This document shows positions 25,080-37,365 of a stretch of DNA of 64,000 bases, piece after piece. The notes under the pieces were generated by a model that saw nothing but the letters and a program-made list of their open reading frames with translations, had not been told where the DNA came from and did not search any database. Every line of letters starts with the position of its first letter. The first letter of the stretch is position 1. The stretch lies in contig CM049315.1 of the NCBI GenBank assembly GCA_026874595.1, positions 73,172,401 to 73,236,400 of the forward strand. Direction: 5' to 3'. The translations under genes and the position numbers were made by a program. Source of the DNA: Sipunculus nudus (Eukaryota; Annelida; Sipuncula; Golfingiida; Sipunculidae).

Positions 25080-26412
25080 AGCGGCTCTCACACTTTCACG
25101 AGTTAAAAGCCGATAGGCGCCGAGTACCTCGGAGTTCAGACCCGGTGTCACTCGGCAAAGGTTTTTCCCAAAAACGAGTGTGTGACGATTTCACCCGAGT
25201 CATATACGCGCGTTGTACGACTGTCATACGAGGTGCGCCGAGGTGCTACAGAGTTAACACCGAGTTGTATCGAGTGATGTACGAATATTGTCGATTATCA
25301 TAAGAGTCTATCCGACCCTTGTACGAGTTGTCTCCAGTTAAAACGAGTTTCAAGGAATAACTTACGAGTTTACACGAGTGTCCCACGAGGTTTCCCATAC
25401 TTCTTCCAAGCCACCTACAAGAGTCCACGAGTACGAGGCGAGTCTGGCGTCGGTTCCGGGAATGTCTATATAAACTTGTCGGCAACAACTTTGTCTTGGG
25501 ACCGCACAGATGTTCCACGCCCTTCCTCCTGCTTCTTGAAGAACCCCTTATTTCAGAAGGTGCTGCATTTATCTAATTTACCTGGCGTGAAGAGAACAAG
25601 AAGAAGAATTAAGTTCAAAGGCGGTTTTGGACAAGGCCTTGGCTTATTCGCATGCCAGAATGCGGCCAGTACGAGAGGCTCATGGCAGAGCTAGCCGGGG
25701 AGGTTTCGCCAGGTTTCAAAAACTTTCAGCTTGTCGATCCGGACCTCTTTCAGGTACTACTAAATCGTGTTGGACCGAGGATGGAGAAGCAGGACACCTT
25801 CATGCGCAAAGCCCTCGAACCAGGATTAAGGCTTGTGCTGACTTTACTTAACTGGCAACTGGGGATTCTTACAAGAGTCTTGAATACGGCTTTCGGGTGT
25901 CGAACAATGTTATTTCTACTATCTTCCCAGAAACTGGGAGTGCGCTCTGGGCGCACCTGGTGTAACTCGACATACATTCGGCACTACTTCTTGGGCATTC
26001 AGGACTAAATCATCAGAGCTCAGTTTAACTCTTGCTGAGCTCGGCTCAATAAGACGGTTACTCGTACTAATGTCGGCTTTAATTCATATGCAACTTGGAA
26101 ATACTCGGTGTGACTCGGGAATCCTCGGGCGTTTCTGGGCCTGACGGGATAACTCGGCTTGTTATTCCAGACCGTAAACAACGCCGATCTGTGCCGAGTG
26201 AGTCCAGAGTAACTCCAAGCTCCATCCGAGGGCCCCATGATTCACGCCGATCTCTTAACTCGGGATGAAATTTTTGAGCTCAACGAGTGATACCGACTTG
26301 TGCAGATTTTTCCTGAGCATGAAGCCGAGTGTATCCCGATTTCTATCAGAGTAATCCCGAGTCCGAACTCGGGATTACACGGCTTCCAACTCGTGAATGT
26401 GTGAGAGATACT
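25080..26412 (+). mobile_element. PIF/Harbinger-type DNA transposon copy, 1333 bp
   Basis: The ends are 25-bp inverted repeats with four differences, sharing CTCTCACAC and then TTCACGAGTT (25080-25104 and 26388-26412). TTA flanks both sides (25077-25079 and 26413-26415), the 3-bp duplication characteristic of PIF/Harbinger insertion. The element carries the N-terminal part of a Harbinger-like transposase on the plus strand. Between the ends and this segment the sequence is packed with CGAGT/ACTCG words, a plausible array of transposase-binding repeats. The catalytic half of the transposase is missing, so this copy cannot move itself. Confidence 0.8.
25613..25965 (+). pseudogene. Harbinger transposase N-terminal fragment, frameshifted
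   Basis: One frame reads RPWLIRMPECGQYERLMAEL, then FKNFQLVDPDLFQVLLNRVG, then KQDTFMRKALEPGLRLVLTL. It matches the usual order of a PIF/Harbinger (DDE_Tnp_4-type) transposase upstream of its catalytic core: 'RPWL..R..G.Y..L..EL', 'F.nf.RM....F..LL..v.p.I.k.dT..R.ai.p..rL..TL..LAtG'. Near 25848-25855 the frame changes, and the family motif resumes as ATGDSYKSLEYGFRV and SNNVISTIFPE. A TAA at 25963-25965 closes this second frame. The three catalytic acidic residues are not present downstream. The protein is therefore truncated and broken, and would act only as a relic, or at most a DNA-binding fragment. Confidence 0.8.
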
Positions 26413-26415
26413 TTA

Positions 26416-28689
26416 AGATATTTGTAATTTGGCGGATTGTTAGCACCTCATTATTTGTATCGTTCATACAGTGCTACTAATAAAGCCCACTCTAACCACC
26501 ATGTTTGAGACCATGTACAGGGAGACCGTGGCTTTTTTGACTTCATGTAGAAGATCTGTGAGATAAATAAATTATTTTATGAAAGTGTTAACACATTAAG
26601 CATATTTTTTTCTAACTTTAACAATAAACAGCATTACATGTACCAATGGTGGTGTAGTGGGTGAATCAACGTTACATATATGAACTTGGCCGAAATGGCA
26701 GCTAGTGACGAATCGTCAGAGTTGTTGCGCATGTAGATTTCGGGCGCAGACAAATACACAATGATAAGCCCTGCTTTGGCTTTAGTGTATTTATGTTAAC
26801 TACTTAAATGCTTAAAATAAAACGTGATTCCATGTACCGATAGACGTTACTCAGTACCACCTGTTATCACTAAAGCCTTGTAAGGTCCGTATAGTGAATC
26901 CATGATATTTGCATATTAGGGCGTCACAAGGCTCCTAACGTTTCCGTCGCATTTGCATATCAGGTCGTCACGCCTCCTGTGAATGGCATCGTTGCTATGA
27001 GGACGCTAGCAGCGGTCCCAGTGGCAATAGATAGCTCAACCCGCTTGGTAACATTCGCACTAAAATCATGTTTTCAGAAAGTCGGTGTCCTATGATATAT
27101 CTCTGCTGTCGAACACTACGGTCCATGGGACAAGTGTAAGTGCATTTTACACATTGTCGCATTGATTTTGTCCAGTGTGCCCCTGTTAGGTTGTCAACAC
27201 GCTCATCGCCGTGATCGTTTCAGCCAGCCGGTACATGAATTACAGTTGACTGCGTTCGTCGCGTGTGGACCTGAATATTTCACGGTGATTGCCTGAGCTA
27301 GAGACACATTTTAAAACCGGCCTGTTTTGAAAAGCGATGGTCTGATAAACAGTGACACACCTACTCACTGAGGCTGAGGGATATAGTGTTGAAAGTCTTG
27401 CCTTACTCAAAATAGCCGAAAACCTAAAAATTATTAAGAGTGATTAAATTGGAATATAAATAGCAGGCTAGAAGCCCACAATAGGCGGTTACTGGATCTA
27501 TAATGTTGGTTTTGAAAAAAAGATTCTTGGAAAGACTACTATAATTACTCCCTACGTCACTGGGAAAGACCTTAGTTCAGCGAGGCGGTGATGTATGGCG
27601 CTGACTGTACGATACGGCCCAAGTTTACCAGTTGATGAAATAAGAGGGTCAGAGACTGGTAATTAGTGATAGAAGTAGCCGAGAGGTGGCAGTCCTGAAA
27701 CTAAGTGCAATACAGTGTGAGAACGTTTGATTTCCCTGTCAGAGGCAATAATTAAGAGCCATTTCATTGACTGGGCCAGTCTACACAATGATGAGATCAA
27801 TTGTTCCTTATCTTATTACCTTTCTTATGGAGAAAACTCTATATGCTTGTGATCATAAAGATACTCAGTTAGGGTCTCTAGCCCTCAAGTGACTAAAAAT
27901 AGGAGCCTTGTTGTAATAATGAATTTTCTAATTCCGAAATGCTATAGTGCACGTCCTCTGATGGCTGTTTATTATAGTATTCACCACGATCTCTTGACCC
28001 GATGGGCATGAAAGGAATGTCAAAAAGGTTGTCTGGCGGCCTATTCGGCTTTAATTCACTAGCGCACTAGCATCGTCTCATGGTTCAAAAGCCTTAAGCT
28101 TCTCCCAGATTGACGTATAAACTCAAATCTGATATTTATGAACTCACTGTTTGATGTGGCTGTCGAACGAAGTCGTCTTGATTTTTCTTTCTTGTTTCGT
28201 TGAGCATTTCTAACATTGAACGTAAACAGCAACCAGTTCAGGGCGGATCCGGGTGCACAGAAATGCAACCGCAATATGTTTTTGATGTTTAAATTTCATA
28301 TAATACACGCTTTTCATTGATTAAATAAAAAAAAAAGGAATTTTATTTTCAATGTTAAAATTTCATGAATATGCCCGTGTTCTTCGCACAACACAAGATT
28401 TTTAGTCACATATAGTTGCGCTGGTCACGGCTGATTGATTGCCGCTAGGGATTTCTTTCAAGATGATCGTGCACAGTGAAAAATTACTGTTCTGACCAAT
28501 CACAGACAAGTTCGGGTAGTGCAAAGGTAACACAACACGACACAAACAAGCAGGACAACTCGAACCTGAGATCGGTCAAGCGGCATAAAAATACCTAAGC
28601 TGAAGGCATTAATTTGTAAACTATTAATAATTTTGTATCTGGTCTATCTTTTCTAATATTATCTTCCATCATATTTTACTAAATAAAAA
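26416..28689. other. Intergenic with a possible promoter, no confident gene
   Basis: Apart from the paired motif at 26907-26971, no exon is recognisable. A GTAAGT donor-like site follows an open frame at about 27137, but no downstream partner exon can be linked to it. Confidence 0.4.
26907..26971 (+). promoter_or_regulatory. Duplicated octamer plus CGTCAC module
   Basis: ATTTGCATAT followed by a short spacer and CGTCAC occurs at 26907-26927 and again at 26951-26971, 44 bases apart. ATTTGCAT is the POU-factor octamer and CGTCA a CRE half-site. GTTGCTATG, an RFX-type half-site, lies about 20 bases downstream. The local sequence is more GC-rich than its surroundings. This combination suggests a pol II promoter or enhancer, but no gene start is proven next to it. 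Confidence 0.35.
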
Positions 28690-29060
28690 TAATAACCTAT
28701 CGGCCTTTGAGTAGGCTGCGCTCGGCTGGCGGAGGTCTTCTTAAAGTACCAAAGTGTAATATGAAAATCGGTGAACGTTCCTTTCGTTTCATAGCCCCAA
28801 AAGTTTGGAATTCACTTCCCATTACACTTAGAAAATCTCCAACTCTTGTATCATTAAAAAAAAGTATCTCTTTCGGCAAGCTTTTGGTAATTAATATGCA
28901 TCATTTTTTTTCTGGGTCAGTCACAGGGAGTAGATTTCCATGAAATTGCATGTGGTTATGTGTGTGTGTGTGTGTGTGTGTGAATTGCGCTGTGAGTCCG
29001 GCCATCGGAGAATTTGGCGCTATATAAATACTATATATTATTATTATTATTATCTATCTT
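28690..29060 (+). mobile_element. L2/CR1-type LINE 3' end, 5'-truncated
   Basis: The frame from about 28690 to 28890 reads LRSAGGGLLKVPKCNMKIGE, RSFRFIAPKVWNSLPITLR and SPTLVSLKKSI. This is the C-terminal signature seen after the reverse transcriptase of many CR1/L2/RTE-like LINEs ('GerSF...AP.vWNsLP..lR.s.sl..FK..L'). About 100 bases downstream comes GGCGCTATATAAATA followed by (ATT)n at about 29037-29054, the typical tail of L2/CR1-group elements. A (GT)n tract lies near 28963-28982. Reverse transcriptase and endonuclease are absent, so the copy is a dead 5'-truncated insertion in plus orientation. Confidence 0.75.
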
Positions 29061-29979
29061 TAGCAAATTCCACCATTTATCGCATTGCGTTCATCACATC
29101 CACTTTAATCGCATTCGAAAAAGGGGGAGGGAGCACCGTGAGGCAGCACATGGCACAAACTGTTGCACGGGTGAAAGCTATCATGAGATTGGTATTGGTG
29201 TAAAGAGACTGTGAAATTTATGGTAGGATCTAAATATTAGACAGGTTTATGAATATTCTTCTTGCCCTGTGGTGGTCCAGGGTATTGCAATGAATTTTGG
29301 GTTAAACCGAGGTGCCGGTCTCCACAGATCGTGGTCCACGAAGATTGAGTGTGGTGTAGATCTGCAACCCTGATGTTAGATTTCAAATGTAGCTCTCCGT
29401 TCAGTCCCCAGATGGCAGCACAGTGTATGACAGGGCATTCCATGAAAAAGGGAACGAGGGTCAAAAGCCTGCATCTCATTCGGTTTGTTTTCAGAACTAT
29501 AGAATAGTCAGTATAAAAGTGAATTAAAGTTTTGTGCACATGCATCTGTTTATATTTTGTTTAATTATTGTATTTTTTATGAGGATATGCATTTTGTTCT
29601 GCTCACAGGAATGTCTCAATGAGCGAAACATTTTATTGCTTGTCGGAAATCTTCAATTTCGGCAAGCAGGTTGGTCACTTGCGTATGTTTGCCTGTGTTT
29701 GTTTGTCTGTGTGCGCTCTACAATTGGTAGACAATCAAAATTCCTGGAAGCTAATTATTTTTTATCAAAATAAGTCAAAGGTCAAGGTTAAGGTTATCAA
29801 AACCGATTTATCCTCATAACTTTGTCACTACTATTCGTATCTAATTCAACTATAGCTCATTTTCTTAAATCTGCCGTAACTATGGTTACGCATTGGGGGA
29901 GAATTAATGATATTCGAAATATCCAATTTTTCCAATTTTGCCAGTTTTAAAGCTAGAGGGGTTAATTTTTTTTGCATCA
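29061..29979. other. Intergenic, no gene seen
   Basis: No coding features. The 3' part (29690 onward) begins to resemble the tandem unit that follows (TTTGTCTGTGTGCG and TTTGTCACT words). Confidence 0.45.
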
Positions 29980-31280
29980 AGGAAGTATAAAATGAGTCCT
30001 AAGATTTAAGCAATATCTCGCAATATATCTCGCCAAACGAGATTTCGCGAGATATCATTAAGTGATACCCTAGAGGCCACAGTTCCGCAGGAATATTTTT
30101 CAAACTGGTACATCTTATGTCTTACACTTATATCTCGAATTTGATTTTTCATTTTCGGAAGAAAGCCGCTAGGGGGCGCTGTACTCAAAATACTTCAAGA
30201 TATCATTTTTTGGCCATATCTCAAATTCTATAAGCTCACCTACATAAAATATAGCTCATTTTGTTCCTCTTTACCTTCCCCACATTTTTTGTCTGGTCAT
30301 CTGTTATCTCAGATGTGTCAATTTGTCAGTTTGTCTGTCTGTTTGTCAGTAGTCCTCAATTTCGCCTGCTGGTTCTTGGGTATTGAAATTAGCAATCTAC
30401 GGGCCACAGTTTTGCAGGAATCCTTTTGAAACTGGTACATCTTATGTTCTACACGAATATCTCGAAAGCAATTTTTCATTTTCGGGATATGACCGCTAAG
30501 GTCGCTGCACACGAACCTCCACAGCATATATCATTTTGGCCATATCTCCGAAAATTTAAAACATAATTAAATAAACTATAGCTCAGTTTCTTCCCCCTGA
30601 GTCTTTTCAGTAACTGGGTTAAGTTATCTGGTCTCAATCCGTTGTCACTTTGTCAGCATGTCTGTCTGTTTGTCGGTTGTCCGACATTTCGCCTGCTTGT
30701 TGGTTGTGTCTCACATATAGCATTCTATAGGCGACATTTTCATCCTTTTGAAATTCGTGCACCATATGTCTGTATTAATATCGCGAAAGTGATTTTTCAT
30801 TTTTCTGATATGGCCACTAGGGGGCGCTGAACTCGAAGATCCACAACATATCTAATTTTGGCCTAATCTCTAAAATTATAAACGTTAATTACATAAACTT
30901 TAGCTTAATTTCTTCCCCTAGATCTTCGTCATTACCTGGTTAAGACATCTTGTCTCAACCTTGTGTCACTTTGTCAGTATGCCTGTCTGTTTGTGAGTTT
31001 TCCTCTAATTTGCCTGCTTGCTGGTTCTTGCGTATTACTTATAGCATTCTACAGGCCACTGTTTTGCAGGGAACGTTTTTCAACTAGTACATCTCATGTC
31101 TTACACCGATACATGCATCTCAAAATAGATATTTTCCGGATATGGCCGATAGGGTGCGCTGCACTCGAACATCCCCGACATATCATTTTAAGGCCATTTC
31201 TCAAAAATTATAAAATTCAATTACGTATATTATAGCTAATTTTTCTCTGAGTCTTCTCCACAACCTGGTTAATATTAAAA
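29980..31280. repeat. Four diverged ~325-bp tandem units, each with a CTCF-like motif
   Basis: The same order of blocks returns four times: GGCCACAGTTTTGCAGGAA-like, CTGGTACATCTTATGTC-like, a GG-C-C-CTAGGGGGCGCTG block, GGCCATATCTC-like, CCTGGTTAA-like and TTTGTCAGTNTGTCTGTCTG. The CTAGGGGGCGCTG block starts at 30163, 30490, 30811 and 31143, giving spacings of 327, 321 and 332. The third unit reads TGGCCACTAGGGGGCGCTG, which fits the CTCF consensus at all 19 positions. The others are near matches. No protein is encoded; open frames through the units are short and inconsistent between units. Confidence 0.7.
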
Positions 31281-31816
31281 TTGTTAATATTGGTCCTATC
31301 TTCACAACCTATGGCTTATTTTCTTCCATTTTAGCATTGCTCATTCATCTGACTAACTTTACGTCATATCCGGCAAGCGCGTGACATCTGGTCTTCTGGT
31401 TTTTATATCAGTTCGTTTACATTTCTTTCGAGCCTCCCCCATAGCAGTCAAATGTCACATAAACTTACAATGCAACATTACAATGTTAAAAAAAGAGAAT
31501 ATGTTTTCTATATCTAGCATCTTTTTCATGATAAAGACTTATCCTTATTTACCTGGAATTTTTATCCCTGAAATTAATTTTACGTAATTCCCTGTACGAA
31601 GCAGAATCATAAATTCACGGTAAAAAAAACCTGTATTTACATATAATGCCATATATTCAATAAGAAAGACTTACCGTTCTAGACTAGCTCTTTTTATATC
31701 ATCTAAAATGATTTTACAAATTCTACTATTTGTTTATAAAGCGCTCTTGATAACGATGGGTGGAATCAGCGATAAATAAATGGAATATATTTATTAATAA
31801 TTAATTTCGTTTTCAG
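31281..31816. other. Upstream of the ankyrin exons, no exon recognised
   Basis: AT-rich, with a 68-codon open frame lacking any motif. Any 5' exons of the ankyrin gene must lie here or further upstream but were not recognised. Confidence 0.4.
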
Positions 31817-34800
31817 ACCTGTCTAATAGAACGAACTTCCAACTTAGAGAATTTAAAAATGCCATACTGTACAACAAGTTGGACAAGGTCCGTGAAATGA
31901 TGATGAACGGATTTTTCTCCCATTACGATCCTCCATAAACCGAGCCGGAAGCGAGGACTTCATGTAGCGGCCAAAGCAGGGAACGACGATATGGTCAAGC
32001 TGCTGACAGACTTCGGGGCAGTGTCCTTCAACATCGGTACATACCCGGACAGACAGGACCCGCTTCACATGGCCAGCTCTTGGGGTCACGTGGAGGTAGT
32101 CAGGATACTTTTGAAACACGGTAGGTGGAAGCACCTTATCCGGAAAATGATAAGTTGGTTAAATGAACATAATCAGGAACAATATCATGTCTGTTCTTTC
32201 ACACTATCAGTTCAGTTTTTCCTTAAACAAACGTTTCTTTGGATAACCATTATAGCACACAGTCTTAGTACCTCACATTCATCTGTTTAGAATCTTATTA
32301 TTGTTCTGCGTGTGAGCAAACACTGCTTGTTTACCATAACAAGGCCGCGTGACGAGAGATCCGATTTTGCGCTTACTCGCAGGATCTCAAACAAGGGGAA
32401 GTCCGAACTAGTCCATACATTGACTTTCATTTCCTCTGATATATCTCTGCGGGATTGACAATACGCTCCATCTACCGCATTTAGATTCTATCACAACAGA
32501 ATTGTATGGTAGCTACAGAAGCATCAGCTTCAATGGTACCGTGTGACCAAGTGTTTTCCATTGCAAGGCGAGATGTTTTATCAAGCGGGACTATGTATGA
32601 CATTTGTCAGTCAAGGCATCTCCTTATTGACAGGTTTTGTGACCCGGGCGATGCACGGGGTCACGCTATGTTTGTGCTGACGCCAGTAATCACGCCCGCT
32701 CCACTCTTTCGAATACTCGTTTACAACATAAAGCCAACGGTTTCCTACAATAACGTGGCATTTATCAATAATTATTTCAAAGCGAAAACGCTATTTATTT
32801 ATCGTGTTAATTCAACATTCTATATAGATGATCGGGCCCCTTTAACAGGACACATTATGTGTTTGACCAAGATATTATAATATAATTACAAGCACGTATG
32901 TAAATGTACACCGTTCCGCATTTGTGTTGTGGTCTTTGATAGTATGTCAGGTGGAGCTTGAGTCATGGCCAATGAACCACTTGTTTGAGTATGAACATTC
33001 GTTTGCTTAGCTGTGGCAAAAATATTGAAGTGGTTCACTTTAATTTCTGTACGGAAGCGCCGAAGTATTGTCAAAGTAGACCAGCATGATGTCAGTTTTA
33101 AGTGCGTAGAAAAAAAAGAGAAAAAAATTGCCATTTAATGCACGTAACAAGGTGTGTTTGTAAATTGTTAATGATATACTGTCTGATGGTATTGACTCTG
33201 TGGTTTGTTTCTTGTGTTTATAACAGGTGCGTTAACTTGTCAAAAAATGCGGCAGGGAACACGGCTATTCACCTTGCTGCCATGGGTGATCACGGTGACA
33301 TCATCCGGGAATTACTGACACAGTACAGATGGACGGTACATTTTTGAACGTAATTTTTGTTTTCGTTGAGTTTTTTTCTTTTTCTTTTATTTTTAAATCA
33401 AAATACTGATACAAAATACATTTAAGGCTATTGAACAAGGTAGCAGCGCTCCCATTTATCACAGGATTTTTTTTAATGGCTACCTTCTCCGAGATTTATG
33501 TAGCCTTCCTGTAAATTGTTAATTATCTACCATTTGATCACGACTAGCCCGTAAATATAAAAGCATCGCCCGCCCGCTCCTTATTTTGTACCATAGCCCG
33601 TTGAACCAATTAAATATTTTTGCATGGCCTTAAATCCTTATCCGTGTATACCCCTGTCCGGAAAACGGGATATATTAATTTTTGAACCTGGACATTACAG
33701 CACAATACGGTCGAGTGATTGTTTGTTTGTTAATTAATTTTAAAATAAAATGGATATCTTTGAAATTTAACATTGTTCGGCGGAAAAAATATCTGCGATT
33801 GGTCGTTTGACAGATAAAGCGAGATGATACCTTTTTTTTTACATTTTAAATCAAAACATTGTTTTGTCAATCCCGATTTCTTCTATATTACAGTGAAATA
33901 AATATGTTTTTTTTTTGTAATATTTGAATTACATTTTATGTATAAGCAAAATATATTGGATATTTATATGTGACCGTTTTAATTTGTGCAAGAATAATGC
34001 ATCTATTTTAAATAAAAAATATCAGTTGAGTGTCCTAGCTCATGGTTTTTTGCATGCATCATGCACGAATTCTGCAATTATAGTAAATAAAAATTTAAAG
34101 TGTTGTGTATTAATGTTAAGTTCTGAGTTAATGTTGAATTAAAAATGATATTGTTTCAAACTGGTCTTAATATAACCTATAAATAAAACATATAAATAAA
34201 TATTATTTACATATATTACACATGTAAAATACATCATAAACACCTGCTGATACATAGTTTCGGTTTTAGACTGAAATTAGGCAGGCTGCAGGTCGGACGG
34301 CCCTCCACCTGGCGGTGAGTATGCGAAATAGGAAGAGACGGAAGCGCTCGTTGCTTGCGGGGCAGATCCGTTTCAGAAGGACCCAAAGAGAAAATGTTCC
34401 GCCCTGGACAGCGTCATACTTCAAAACGACCCGGAAACATTCCGTATAATCATAGAAAACATGGACAAGTCAAAGGTATGTGGCACTGTCCTTATAAATG
34501 CTTTAAGCATGCCCTTAGCATAGAACAAAGTTAAAAAAAAAACAATTTCAGGTGACGCTGTGACTATTAGAAATTATAACAATTAGACTTTTATATCATA
34601 GGTAACTTTTCCCCAGATCATGAAAAATAAATCAATATTTAAAAATCAAGTCTTATTTAAAAAAACGTTATTTTGACCAGCCTTGTGTGTTCCAAACGAT
34701 CCCCTTCCGTACCGTTGAATGCAAGTCAGGACTTTTTTACCAGCATTAATAGAATACCTGCCCGACAACCCAGATGAAATGGACCCTGTGCCGCCGGTGG

Positions 34801-35642
34801 CAGGGCACTCTCTTTGATAGTCCGTGAAGGAGGCAATGTCGGCGTGCTGTCAGAAAAAAAGAATTGTAACAACTATAGCTCCGGGCAGTCCTCGCTGAGC
34901 TGTTATCCGCTTTACTGGCAATGAATTTATTGCTACGACAACAATGTCATAATAGGTCAATGAAGCGCCAACAAAATAGTTACCTATTATTAAATAGAAG
35001 AAGGAGCAGCCCTACTTCATCCCATTGTCAATGTAAGCATAAGTGTTACACTAATGCTTGATATATATATATATTGATGAATATTTAAATATTTATATTA
35101 TTGTTTTTTTTTTTTTTTCAGCTCGATTATTCTGATATTCTTTATAGGGCTATATGCGTTTACAGAGTTAGAGACACCTTTGTTGAGGCAATGAGCAAAC
35201 TAGGATTCGATGTTGCAGGAAGGGATAGATACGGGAGTTGTCTTCTGAAGCGGGTGATGCTAGAGCGAGACGGGGCATTTTTTGAGTACAATCTGGACCT
35301 CAGCTGGTGTGTGTATAGATTTTATATTTGGGAGTAGCCCCAGTGCGTACACAAGAAACTCATTGGGTTTCGGATGGATTCTGCATTGATGACGTCATAA
35401 ACTACATAGAACTGGAGACCGAGGAGGGTGTCAAAGTATTGAAATACTTCTTGCAATACGGTTATGACGTCACGGAGCCTCGACATGGTTACACGCGGGT
35501 TAATAGAAATAGAATATATTTTCCTTATTTTAGCAATCATTTCCAGCTGTGTCATTATTTAGGAGCGTATGACGCAGCCTTAATAACAGTTGACGCAGGT
35601 CACACCTTATTACGCGGGACTGCGACGCCGACCTTCCACTGA
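31817..35642 (+). pseudogene. Ankyrin-repeat gene or pseudogene, four exons with frame breaks
   Basis: Four exon blocks with GT-AG borders encode ankyrin repeats, helix-loop-helix modules for protein binding. Exon 1 (31817-32120): an N-terminal helix pair (REFKNAILYNKLDKVREMMM), then after a frame break GLHVAAKAGNDDMVKLL and DPLHMASSWGHVEVVRILL. Exon 2 (33227-33335): GNTAIHLAAMGDHGDIIREL. Exon 3 (34270-34475): GRTALHLAV, then after a second break EALVACGADPFQKD. Exon 4 (from 35122): VEAMSKLGFDVAGRDRYGS, then after a third break a last module around VKVLKYFLQYGYDVTEP. The exon 1-2 junction is also out of phase, whereas exons 2-3 and 3-4 join in phase 0. Start and true 3' end are not seen. An expressed gene with assembly indels is possible, but four breaks favour a pseudogene. 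No effector domain is visible. Confidence 0.7.
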
Positions 35643-35654
35643 AAAGGAAGCGCT

Positions 35655-37365
35655 GTTCTTGACCAGACTTTCGGGGCTACCTCCATGTCCCTTGCATCCA
35701 ACAAGCAATTGATCACGCAAGCTGGCAGCACTGACAATGCCAATGAAGATCAGAGCAAAGCTCCCTCCCTGTAGGTTCTGCCAATGACGACGACGATGAC
35801 AGTGCTGGCCTCTTGGAGTAGTTTGTGGCGGCAGCACTGCCGACAATGACAGCAAGACCTTAGCTTATTCTTGCGGCAATACTGACGACGACGACGACAG
35901 AAACACCTTAACTTACTCCCTGTAGGGACCGCCAGAGATGATTAAAACGACAGTGCTGGCCTCTTGGAGTAGTTCGTGGCGGCAGTACTGCCGACGACGA
36001 CAGTCACAGCAAAGCTGCCTCCCTGTAGCTTCTGCCAATGTTTCTCGGAGATGTTTGTGGCGGCAGCCCTAACGCAGATGACGACGACGACAGCAAGACT
36101 GTAACTTTCTCCCTGTAGTTCCCGCCAAAGACGCAGACGACAATGTTGGCTCTTGGAGTAGTTTATGGAGGCATTACTGCCGACGACAACAGTTTGTGGT
36201 GGTAGCACTGATGACGATGACAGTCACAGCAAAGCTGCCTCTCTGTAGCTTCTGCCAATGACGACGACGACAGTGCTTGTTACTTGGAGATGTTTGTGGT
36301 TGCAGCACTAATACAGACGATGACAAAAAGACCTTAGCTTTCTCCCTGTAGTGCCTGCCATACACGCTGACAACGACAGTGATGGCCTCTTGGAGAAGTT
36401 TTTGGAGACGATGACGGCAATACCTAAGCTTCTTCTTGCTGCAGTACTGACGACGACGACATAAAGACGTTAGCTTCCTCTCTGTAGCGCCCTAGAGAGA
36501 CGCCGACAACGACAGTGTTGGCCCCTTGGAGTAGTTTTTTTGAGGCATCACTGCCGACGACGACAGTTTATGGTGACAGCACTGACGACGACGACGATAG
36601 TCAGAGTAAAGCTCCCTCCCTGTAGCTTCTGCCAATGACGACGACGACGACAGTGCTTGTTTCTTGGATTTGTTTGTGGCAGCAGCACTGTCGAAAACGA
36701 CAGTTTGTGGTAGCAGCCCTGACGACGACGACGATGACAGCCACAACAAAGCTCCTTCCCTGTTACTTCTGCTCATGACAACGACGACGACAGTGCTGGC
36801 CTCTTGGAGTAGATTGTGGCGGCAGCAATGCCAACGACGACAGTTTGTGGCGGAAGCACTGCTGACGACGACAACGACAGTCACAGCAAAGCTCCCTCCC
36901 TGTTGCGTCTGCCAGTGACAACGACGACGACAGTGCTTGCCTCTTGGCGTAGTTTATGGCAGCAACACCGCCGACGTCGACAGTTTGTGGTAGCAGCAGT
37001 AGACAACGACAACAGTCACAGCAAAGCTCCTTCCCTGTTGCTGCTGCCAGTGACGACGACGACAGTGCTGGCCTCTTAGAGTAGCTTGTGGCAGGAACAC
37101 TGCCGACGACGACAGCCTGTTGTAGCAGCACTGACGACGACGACAGTCACAGCAAAGCTCCTTCCCTGTGGCTTCTGCTAGTGACAAAGACAACGACAGT
37201 GCTGGCCTCTCAGAGTAGTTTGTGGGGCCAGCACTGACGAAGAAGACAGTTTGTGGTAGCAGCACTGATGACGACGACAGTCACAGCAAAGCTCCTTCCC
37301 TATTGCTTCTGCCAATGACGAAGACGACAGTGCTGGCCTCTCGGAGTAGTTTGTTGCAGTAGCAC
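35655..37365. repeat. Minisatellite, ~135-bp period with GAC-rich core
   Basis: About twelve diverged units contain GACGACGACAGTGCTGGCC, then TCTTGGAGTAGTTTGTGG, then GCAGCACTG, GTCACAGCAAAGCTCC and TCCCTGT. In the better-preserved half, the TGGCCTCTTGGAGTAG block recurs near 36795, 36934, 37067, 37199 and 37330, a period of about 131-139. Long open frames on both strands arise because the GAC repeats contain few stops. Successive units fall in different frames, so the array is not a coding repeat. It starts almost directly after the last ankyrin frame. Confidence 0.8.

Noticed and set aside
32506-32880. 124-codon open frame between ankyrin exons
   Set aside because: It lies in the intron after exon 1, has no motif and no ankyrin pattern.
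35655-37365. Long overlapping open frames on both strands with Ser, Arg or Cys runs
   Set aside because: The ~135-bp units are not a multiple of three in register, so neighbouring units fall into different frames; GAC repeats simply lack stops.
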